A stretch of DNA of 5,382 nt from Dehalococcoidia bacterium (GTDB taxonomy: Bacteria > Chloroflexota > Dehalococcoidia > UBA2247). The notes beneath the pieces were generated by a model. It was not told the DNA's origin. It worked only from the letters and a program-made list of their open reading frames with translations, and did no database searches. Positions 1 through 4,954 of this stretch are shown in pieces (position 1 is the first letter of the stretch; each line of letters opens with the position of its first letter). A program made the position numbers and the translations under genes. The stretch spans positions 1-5,382 of the forward strand of contig JAGHDJ010000151.1 of assembly GCA_021159955.1 (NCBI GenBank), read 5' to 3'.

Positions 1-521
1 GTATTGCAGGATTGCTTCACGTGCAGCTGGCGCTTGCTCTGGGGGCGAAGCGCGTGATAGCGACGGATATAGTTGATTATCGTCTGGATGCGGCACGGCG
101 TTTCGGCGCAGAGGCTGTCATCCGTGCTGAAGAATATACACAAGAACGTCTGAGGCAGGTGAATGATGGGCGTTTAGCCGATGTGGTGATAGTGTGTACC
201 GGGTCTGAATCCGCCCAGATACAGGCGCTAGAGTCGGTGGAACGAGGGGGCACAGTACTGCTGTTTGCTCCGACGAATCCCGATTTTACCATTCCGATAC
301 CGGTGAACGACCTCTTTTTCCGTAATGATATAACGCTCACTACTTCTTATGCCGGCAGTCCTGCAGATTATGCTGAGGCATTAGAGTTGATACGCTCCGG
401 CAGGGTGAATGTGCATGATATGATTACGCACAGGTTTGGGCTTTCTGAAACGGGAGAGGGCTTTCTCCTCGTTGCCGAAGCGAGGGAGTCGATTAAGGTG
501 ATTGTTGAGCCGCAGAGGTAG
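1..521 (+). CDS. Zinc-type medium-chain alcohol dehydrogenase, C-terminal part (cut by left edge)
   Basis: The open frame runs in from the left edge (codons in frame with position 3) and ends at TAG 519-521, giving about 172 residues. It reads IAGLLHVQLALALGAKRVIA, then TDIVDYRLDAARRFGA. This is the segment just after the GxGPxG nucleotide-binding turn of the medium-chain dehydrogenase Rossmann domain. The Asp at 66-68, at the end of the second beta strand, fits preference for NAD over NADP. Further on, VIVCTGSESAQIQAL, GGTVLLFAP and the C-terminal ALELIRSGRVNVHDMITHRF are typical of sorbitol/threonine-dehydrogenase-like zinc enzymes, which oxidise secondary alcohols or polyols. The catalytic domain with the zinc ligands lies outside the window, so substrate and zinc content cannot be judged. 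It ends just before a repeat cluster and shows no functional link to the his genes. The family is clear; the substrate is unknown. Confidence 0.88.
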   Translation, partial: IAGLLHVQLALALGAKRVIATDIVDYRLDAARRFGAEAVIRAEEYTQERLRQVNDGRLADVVIVCTGSESAQIQALESVERGGTVLLFAPTNPDFTIPIPVNDLFFRNDITLTTSYAGSPADYAEALELIRSGRVNVHDMITHRFGLSETGEGFLLVAEARESIKVIVEPQR

Positions 522-525
522 GATA

Positions 526-593
526 TGAGGTTGCTTCGTCGTCCTTTCCTGGAATCCTTCCCTAGAAGGACTCGCAATGACAGGGGGAAATGG
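526..593. repeat. Degenerate interspersed repeat with palindromic core
   Basis: The segment opens with GAGGTTGCTTCGTCGTCC and closes with CTCGCAATGACAGG. This TTGC...GCAA-type layout resembles a short intergenic repeat I recall from many bacterial genomes; I could not check this. Its core is a hairpin, TCCTTC (555-560), loop CCTA, GAAGGA (565-570). The hairpin recurs as a second copy at 753-768. The closing sequence GCAATGACAGGG (574-585) is repeated exactly at 894-905. No run of T follows the hairpin, so it is a poor intrinsic terminator for the dehydrogenase gene. Confidence 0.55.
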
Positions 594-605
594 CTCGCAA
601 CAATG

Positions 606-656
606 GTAGCGTGAGGCTTCAGCCTCGCTTAAGACGACCCTAAAGGGTCGCGCTAC
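606..656. repeat. Compound palindrome folding as a three-way junction
   Basis: The outer arms GTAGCG (606-611) and CGCTAC (651-656) are exact reverse complements. They enclose two perfect hairpins: GAGGCT/AGCCTC (613-618 with 621-626) and CGACCCT/AGGGTCG (635-641 with 644-650). As RNA or single-stranded DNA it would form a compact two-armed cloverleaf. Paired palindromes of this kind are typical of REP/BIME-like or miniature mobile repeats. No transposase gene is present in the window, and the absence of a T tract argues against a terminator. Confidence 0.65.
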
Positions 657-696
657 ATGCTCATGGTGGAAGATAGCGGGAAAAGTGAGGAAGGGC

Positions 697-850
697 ACTC
701 TCGCCGAGGGAGAGGGGAGAGGTTGACGTGTCGCTATGGACATCTCCGATGATCCTTCCAGGGAAGGACTCATGCGGAAGCCAAAGGAGTCCAGATTTAT
801 CTGGACGCTCCGGTGACCCGAGGGCGTTCTCCCTGATACATCGGGGGGGC
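697..850. repeat. Cluster of further short palindromes upstream of rnpB
   Basis: Three inverted repeats lie in this non-coding stretch. CTCTC/GAGAG (698-702 with 710-714) is the weakest. TCCTTCC/GGAAGGA (753-759 with 762-768) has the same stem as the hairpin at 555-570 and is likewise followed by CTC. GTCCAGAT/ATCTGGAC (789-796 with 799-806) can be extended by GGAG/CTCC (786-789 with 808-811) across a two-base bulge. Reading frames over this stretch on either strand look like translated repeat (low complexity, no Shine-Dalgarno). I see no gene between 522 and 896. Confidence 0.5.
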
Positions 851-896
851 ATGTGGAGGATGAGATACATAGGCAACACTCATAGTATGGTTAGCA

Positions 897-925
897 ATGA
901 CAGGGAAATGGGGAAGTTGTATAAT
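897..925 (+). promoter_or_regulatory. Strong sigma70-type promoter of rnpB
   Basis: The -35 box is ATGACA (897-902, five of six matches to TTGACA). A 17-bp spacer follows, then a perfect -10 box TATAAT (920-925). Transcription would start near 931-933, exactly where the P1 helix of RNase P RNA begins. The -35 box lies inside the second copy of the GCAATGACAGGG repeat. Confidence 0.85.
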
Positions 926-929
926 GCGA

Positions 930-1290
930 GGGGATTAAGTAGGCCGGGCGACCGCCGCGAGAAATCGGGGAGGAAAGTCCGGGCTCCGCTGAGCGGGATG
1001 CTGGGTAACGCCCAGGAGGGGTGACCCTACGGAAAGTGCCACAGAAACATACCGCCCCGACCTGTCGGGGTAAGGGTGAAATGGTGAGGTAAGAGCTCAC
1101 CGGCGGTCAGGTGACTGGCCGGCCGTGCAAACCACATCTGGAGCAAGACCGAATAGGGGGACTAAAGGGAGCTCAGCCTGTCCCCGGGTTGGTCGCTTGA
1201 GCCCGACGGTAACGTCGTGCCTAGATGGATGGTCGCCGACCGATTTAATCGGTGCACAGGACCCGGCTTATAGGCCTGCTTAATCCCCCG
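930..1290 (+). ncRNA. rnpB: RNase P RNA component, bacterial class A
   Basis: This is the catalytic RNA that removes 5' leaders from pre-tRNAs. The ends pair in a long P1 helix: GGGGATTAAGTAGGCC (930-945) with GGCCTGCTTAATCCCC (1273-1288), including one G-U pair. Universally conserved parts are present in order: GAGGAAAGTCCGGGCTCC (970-987, 5' strand of P4 and flanks), ACAGAAACATACCGCC (from about 1041), GGTAAGAGCTCACCGGCGG (about 1088-1106), GGAGCAAGACCGAATAGG (about 1140-1157) and ACCCGGCTTATAGGCC (1261-1276, 3' strand of P4). Length and helix order fit class A rather than the Bacillus class B. The J2/4-side sequence reads ACAGGACCCGGC where ACAGAACCCGGC is usual. It has its own promoter immediately upstream. 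Confidence 0.97.
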
Positions 1291-1308
1291 TTTATAGTGG
1301 TTGTGCTA

Positions 1309-1354
1309 CGCATTTTATGGATTCTATGCGGTCTGAGGTGACCTCGTTTATTAT
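1309..1354 (+). terminator. Weak candidate terminator downstream of rnpB
   Basis: CGCAT/ATGCG (1309-1313 with 1326-1330) is followed by a short hairpin, GAGG-TGA-CCTC (1335-1345), and then the T-rich GTTTATTAT. The stem is short and the T run is broken, so this is only the best available candidate for ending the rnpB transcript. Confidence 0.25.
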
Positions 1355-1640
1355 AGTTATGTCTAACAGCATCTACTGTTCCGGTCTGCGGGAATGCCTG
1401 AACTCACATTTTTTGCTAGTAGTATGTTGTTTTACTCAGAAAATCTTGCGTTTTGTGGGCTTTGTGCCTGATGGGAAGAGAAAAGGCGAGAAAGATGAGG
1501 ATGAGGTCTTATGGGAGAGTTTTTGAAGGTAACTGGGTGAGTTTTTACGCTGATTGATTTGCTCTCATCGGACTTGTTCTTGAGGGCTTGTCGGGTGTAG
1601 AATTAACGCCAGCTTTTGGCAGTTGTTTCCCAATTTATAC
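1355..1640. other. Intergenic stretch without a supportable gene
   Basis: A frame of 69 codons (1317-1526) crosses this stretch. It lacks a Shine-Dalgarno, and its predicted product looks like random translation. Near 1574-1603 there is a weak promoter-like pair, TTGTTC and TAGAAT with an 18-bp spacer. It could drive the small gene at 1652. I see no tRNA, T-box or riboswitch signature. Confidence 0.4.
1574..1603 (+). promoter_or_regulatory. Weak candidate promoter for the 80-residue ORF
   Basis: The -10 box TAGAAT (1598-1603) matches five of six consensus bases. The only -35 at acceptable spacing is TTGTTC (1574-1579), which matches just the TTG. The start codon at 1652 lies about 40 bases after the predicted transcription start. 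Confidence 0.3.
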
Positions 1641-1651
1641 AAGGAGGTTGC

Positions 1652-1894
1652 ATGCAACTCTGCGATTCTACACTTGCCGGATTTGTTCTTTTCTGTGTCG
1701 ATCGTAGGGGGAGTGAGTGGCCTGCTTTGTATGATGAGATGTGTTTGGTGGCGGGGAATCGGATGTACCAGGGGTTGGGTTACATAGAGCTTAAGGAGAA
1801 GGGTTTGTCCCTTGGTCTGGGTGATATAGAAGAAACCATCACCAAAGTGGATTCTATCCTATCCTCTCGGGCTGGAGAAATGATAGCATTTTAA
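1652..1894 (+). CDS. Small protein of unknown function (80 residues)
   Basis: The ATG at 1652 is preceded by AAGGAGG (1641-1647), the best Shine-Dalgarno in the window, although the 4-base gap is short. The frame stays open upstream to a TTG at 1616, but no ribosome site precedes that codon, so 1652 is preferred. The product has a short hydrophobic patch, STLAGFVLFCV (residues 6-16), too short for a membrane helix. A soluble-looking part follows: EWPALYDEMCLVAGNRMYQG, then GYIELKEKGLSLGL and DIEETITKVDSIL, which looks helical. It has Cys at 4, 15 and 27 but no metal-binding pattern. I do not recognise a family. It stands alone between rnpB and the his operon, in the same direction as both. 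Composition and the Shine-Dalgarno make it likely to be real; its function cannot be inferred. Confidence 0.68.
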   Translation: MQLCDSTLAGFVLFCVDRRGSEWPALYDEMCLVAGNRMYQGLGYIELKEKGLSLGLGDIEETITKVDSILSSRAGEMIAF

Positions 1895-2108
1895 TTCTCC
1901 TTTGCTGTTCTGCCTCCCAGCAAGATTTATATTTCACACTGTCTGTCGTCTCTTGTGAGGCTGTTCTTATAGCAGGACGTTCCGCTGTTCTGAGAAATTA
2001 GCTTTATTCCAAGGGGTCTTTCTATCCGAAATTTTGTATTCCTTTGCCTGTTTTTGTCTATTTCTACAGCATATAAGTTTTGGCGTATATGTACCTACAA
2101 AAACATGG
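1895..2108. other. Pyrimidine-rich spacer upstream of the his promoter
   Basis: No gene is visible. The + strand is T/C-rich, especially 2007-2068. An inverted repeat, CATATA (2070-2075) and TATATG (2086-2091) separated by 10 bases, lies about 20-40 bp upstream of the candidate his promoter and could be an operator. There is no clear terminator for the preceding small gene. Confidence 0.35.
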
Positions 2109-2138
2109 TTGAAGAAGTGGATATAATACATGTAAAAT
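2109..2138 (+). promoter_or_regulatory. Candidate promoter of the his operon
   Basis: TTGAAG (2109-2114) and TAAAAT (2133-2138) are separated by 18 bp, each a fair match to sigma70 boxes. A perfect TATAAT also sits at 2122-2127, but the bases 17 upstream (AAAAAC) are a poor -35. Either box would give a 5' leader of roughly 75-90 bases before hisZ. That leader has no run of His codons and no T-box signature, so classic his attenuation is not evident. Confidence 0.5.
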
Positions 2139-2206
2139 AGCACAGGGAATGCGGAGGCTACGGGAATGGTCGATGGCTGTTTCCTAAAGCGATATAGCTT
2201 ATTATC

Positions 2207-2213
2207 AGGAGAG
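2207..2213 (+). promoter_or_regulatory. Ribosome binding site that decides the hisZ start
   Basis: AGGAGAG lies 7 bases before the GTG at 2221. The in-frame ATG at 2227 would be about 13 bases away, so GTG is the better start. Confidence 0.7.
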
Positions 2214-2220
2214 TATAATT

Positions 2221-3486
2221 GTGGTTATGGATGTGAGAAAGTGTAAGGGCACGCACGATTTGCTGCCTGAGGATATGGTTAGATTTCGCCGCATCGAGGG
2301 GGCGTTTAATTCCTGCTGTTCTCGCTGGGGTTATAGAGAAGTCAGGACTCCTCTCATTGAATATCTGCACCTTTTTACCTCTGTAGGGACACTTACTCCC
2401 GATATGCTCAGCCGGGTATATTCCTTTCTGGACTGGGACGGATGGAGTGGAGAAAGGGTAGTTCTGAGGCCGGAGGGCACTATCCCTGTAGCGAGACTGT
2501 ATGTTGATAATCTCGGGACGGGTGGACCCGAGCGCCTTTTTTATGTAGGGAACACCTTTATCTTTGACGAAACGGGGGAGAAGTCCAGGGAGCGGTGGCA
2601 GTGTGGAGCGGAATTGATTGGAGGTTCTAATCCGGAAGCTGACGCTGAATTGGTATTACTGGCTGCAGATGTTCTGAAACGACTGAAGTGCGGTACTGTG
2701 CAGATGAAATTATCTCATGCCGGAATTGTCAGGGGACTGATTGAAGCTATTGGACTGGGGCAGGGGGATGAAATTGAAGTGCTGGACCGTGTTCTGAACG
2801 GTGACATTGGAGTGTTGAGGGAAGTGGCGGATAAAGAACCGCAGCTTCATGATTTACTGAGTCACCTGCTTGATGGCAGGGGTAAATCGGCAAGCTTTTT
2901 GAAGAATGTGAAGGCAGCGGTGCTTGATGTTTTACCTGGTATCGAGGCGAGTATGAACAATTTTATTCGCATTGCCGAACTGCTTGATGTCACAGGGTGC
3001 GATTATGAAATAAATCTTTCTTCTGCCAGGGGGTTTGAGTATTATACCGGCTTTATCTTCCAGTTATATATTGGTGAGCGTAAGGTTGGTAGCGGGGGGA
3101 GATATGATGCTCTCATCCCGCTGGTGGGAGGTGGTGATATTCCCGCCTGTGGTTTTGCGCTGTATATGGGACAGCTTATGGAGGTGATGGATAACGGGGG
3201 TTTCGATAAAGCTCCTGAGAGCAGGGTTCTGCTTCGGTGTGCAGATGATACTGTCAGGGGATATAAAGCTTGTTTTGATGTTGCCATGCTGCTGCGGCAA
3301 AGGGGATATGTTGCTGAATTTGACCTGGGTGATATGGAATTGTCTAGATATGGATGGCTTATTCTCCTGAGCGATAGCAAAACTGGGGCAACCTTTGTGT
3401 TGATTGATTGTGACAGTGGCAAAGAGTTAGGTTTGGGTTCATTGGATGAGGTATTCGAGATGATGGAGAAGGCAAAGTGCAGTTGA
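2221..3486 (+). CDS. hisZ: ATP phosphoribosyltransferase regulatory subunit (HisRS-like)
   Basis: HisZ is a catalytically dead relative of histidyl-tRNA synthetase that binds and regulates short-form HisG at the first step of histidine synthesis. The class II synthetase fold is visible: KGTHDLLPED near the N-terminus, RPEGT at residues 83-87, ARGFEYYTG at 269-277, GSGGRYDAL at 290-298 and CGFALYMGQL at 310-319. Residues needed for aminoacylation are missing. The FRxE of motif 2 is replaced by FIFDETG (113-119), and the Arg of the motif 3 GxERL is replaced in YMGQL. This argues for HisZ over HisRS. Residues about 333-419 form an extra domain patterned like the HisRS anticodon-binding domain, which short HisZ proteins lack. 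At 421 residues it is long for the family. Its end overlaps hisG by 10 bp, which fits a stoichiometric partner. Confidence 0.9.
   Translation: MVMDVRKCKGTHDLLPEDMVRFRRIEGAFNSCCSRWGYREVRTPLIEYLHLFTSVGTLTPDMLSRVYSFLDWDGWSGERVVLRPEGTIPVARLYVDNLGTGGPERLFYVGNTFIFDETGEKSRERWQCGAELIGGSNPEADAELVLLAADVLKRLKCGTVQMKLSHAGIVRGLIEAIGLGQGDEIEVLDRVLNGDIGVLREVADKEPQLHDLLSHLLDGRGKSASFLKNVKAAVLDVLPGIEASMNNFIRIAELLDVTGCDYEINLSSARGFEYYTGFIFQLYIGERKVGSGGRYDALIPLVGGGDIPACGFALYMGQLMEVMDNGGFDKAPESRVLLRCADDTVRGYKACFDVAMLLRQRGYVAEFDLGDMELSRYGWLILLSDSKTGATFVLIDCDSGKELGLGSLDEVFEMMEKAKCS
3465..3472 (+). promoter_or_regulatory. Ribosome binding site for hisG inside hisZ
   Basis: GGAGAAGG lies inside the last codons of hisZ, just before the GTG at 3477. 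The overlap of stop and start (3477-3486) suggests translational coupling. The GTG start gives MQLRLALPKGG, which matches the usual beginning of HisG proteins. Confidence 0.65.
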
Positions 3487-4907
3487 GATTAGCGCTTCCC
3501 AAGGGTGGGCTTCTTGCTGAAACGAAGATACTGTTGGAGACATCCGGTTTTGATGTCCATCATTACGGCGATGGTTCGCGTTCTTATCGCCCTGAATGCA
3601 AGAATTTGCCGGGTTTGAGCTTAAAGGTGTTCCATGAAAAGGACATACCCATTCAGGTAGCAATAGGGAATTATGACCTCGGGATATGTGGACTGGATTG
3701 GGTTAGGGAACTCACGGTGAAGTATCCCAGCAGTGCTTTGGTCGAACTGCGTGATTTGGGATATGGTAAGCACGATTTGTGTGTGGCTAGCAGCGGTCTC
3801 AGCGGGATATCTTCCCTGAGTGAGCTTAAGGATTACGACGGTGATATCCGTCTTGCCAGCGAGTATCCCCATATGGCGGAATCCTTTGCTATGAAGCTCA
3901 GGCTTAAAAAATTCCGCATCTTCCCGGTATGGGGAGCAGCGGAGTCTTATCCCCCTGAGAATGCCGAAGCAGTGCTGGTTTCATGCTCGCCAGCAAAAGG
4001 TGGGTTATTGGATAGTGGGTTAATCTCTCTGGTGCATGTGCTTTCCTCCGGCGCCTGCCTGATAGCCAATCGGGATAGCTGGGAACGGAAGGATGTAAGT
4101 CCGTTACTTAACTTGTTCTCCGACGGTGATACGGTTGGTGTGTCCAGGAACGGTGAAGATGGATTAGAGGCTGTGTCTGACTCATCGCACTTTCCTGTTT
4201 CTGTTCCCCTCCGTTCCGATTCCGGAGTGGTGCGCCTTGCTCTTCCCGATGGACACCAGCAGAAACCGACTGTGGAGCTCCTGGAAAGAGCAGGCTTTGA
4301 TGTGAGGGAATACACTGCGGGTATGGTAAGACCTGATATAGGTATTGACTATCTGGATGTTAAGGTAATCAGGCCACAGGATATGCCGTTACAGGTGGCT
4401 AATGGCAACTTTGATATGGCTATCACCGGGACGGACTGGTTGCGTGAGCATCGCTACCGTTTCCCATCCAGTCCGGTGAAGGAAATCCTCAATCTCGGTT
4501 TTGGTAAGGTGAGGATTGTTGCTGTTGTTGCGAGAGATGTGCCTGTCAGCAACGCAAACGAATTGAGAAAATTGCTGCGGGATGGCGAGCTGCCCTCTAT
4601 CAGGGTGGTATCGGAATATGTTGCTATTGCCGATAGGTATGCCGGCGACAAGCGTCTTTCACCATACAGGATGATTCCCAGCTGGGGAGCAAGTGAAGCT
4701 TTTCTGCCCGAGGATGCCGATTTGCTTATTGAGAACACCGAGACCGGGCGCACTATAGCCAGGCATAATCTTAAGATTATAGATACCCTGTTTGAATCCT
4801 CGGCCTGTCTTATTGGCAATGTTGACAGTCTGGCTGAATGTAATAAAGTTGATAAAGCCGATTCTGTTGTTGAAGCGATTCGACATTCTTTACATAATGT
4901 AAGATAA
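3477..4907 (+). CDS. hisG: ATP phosphoribosyltransferase with two tandem HisG domains
   Basis: HisG joins ATP and PRPP to make phosphoribosyl-ATP, the committed step of histidine synthesis. This protein is 476 residues because the whole catalytic unit occurs twice: about 3-213 and 251-468, joined by a Ser/Asp-rich linker (214-250). Matching blocks are LRLALPKGG (3-11) and VRLALPDGH (252-260); GNYDLGICGLDWVRE (64-78) and GNFDMAITGTDWLRE (310-324); RIFPVWGAAES (147-157) and RMIPSWGASEA (398-408); SSGACLIAN (190-198) and ESSACLIGN (440-448). Roughly a third of aligned residues are identical by eye. Domain 2 keeps the PRPP loop TETGRT (421-426), while domain 1 has SPAKGG (171-176) there. Domain 1 keeps PKG (8-10), while domain 2 has PDG. 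No C-terminal ACT-like regulatory domain of the long form follows. The frame is unbroken, so this is a true fusion. Start is GTG, coupled to hisZ. Confidence 0.92.
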   Translation: MQLRLALPKGGLLAETKILLETSGFDVHHYGDGSRSYRPECKNLPGLSLKVFHEKDIPIQVAIGNYDLGICGLDWVRELTVKYPSSALVELRDLGYGKHDLCVASSGLSGISSLSELKDYDGDIRLASEYPHMAESFAMKLRLKKFRIFPVWGAAESYPPENAEAVLVSCSPAKGGLLDSGLISLVHVLSSGACLIANRDSWERKDVSPLLNLFSDGDTVGVSRNGEDGLEAVSDSSHFPVSVPLRSDSGVVRLALPDGHQQKPTVELLERAGFDVREYTAGMVRPDIGIDYLDVKVIRPQDMPLQVANGNFDMAITGTDWLREHRYRFPSSPVKEILNLGFGKVRIVAVVARDVPVSNANELRKLLRDGELPSIRVVSEYVAIADRYAGDKRLSPYRMIPSWGASEAFLPEDADLLIENTETGRTIARHNLKIIDTLFESSACLIGNVDSLAECNKVDKADSVVEAIRHSLHNVR

Positions 4908-4921
4908 TGTTGTATGCTTGA

Positions 4922-4936
4922 GGTAGTGCATCTACC
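4922..4936 (+). promoter_or_regulatory. Small hairpin in the hisG-hisD gap
   Basis: GGTAG (4922-4926), loop TGCAT, CTACC (4932-4936) is a perfect 5-bp stem. No T run follows, so it is not an intrinsic terminator. It ends 6 bases before the G-rich ribosome site of hisD (GGGGG, 4943-4947), so it could affect hisD translation or mRNA processing. Confidence 0.35.
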
Positions 4937-4954
4937 GATGATGGGGGTTGGATT

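Noticed and set aside
661..879. Minus-strand frame with PLSLGES-like text
   Set aside because: It lies entirely in the palindrome cluster; such peptides arise from translating interspersed repeats.
522..930. CRISPR array
   Set aside because: The repeats are few, unequal in spacing and internally palindromic, without regular spacers.
728..1024. 98-codon frame running through the repeats into rnpB
   Set aside because: It crosses the rnpB promoter and the first 90 bases of the RNA gene, has no Shine-Dalgarno, and its product reads as translated palindromes.
1317..1526. 69-codon frame after rnpB
   Set aside because: No ribosome site precedes the ATG, and the composition (Cys/Phe/Ser-rich, then a Lys/Glu/Asp tail) looks random. 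It may cover a transcribed spacer but is not supported as a gene.
2139..2220. T-box or His attenuator leader before hisZ
   Set aside because: No TGGNACCGCG-like T-box sequence, no run of CAT/CAC codons and no terminator hairpin are visible.
2221..3486. Histidyl-tRNA synthetase (hisS) as the identity of this gene
   Set aside because: The motif 2 and motif 3 arginines needed for aminoacylation are absent, and the gene overlaps hisG, so HisZ fits better.
3477..4907. Long-form HisG with an ACT-like regulatory domain
   Set aside because: The second half has all the blocks of a second catalytic HisG domain and is twice the size of the regulatory domain.
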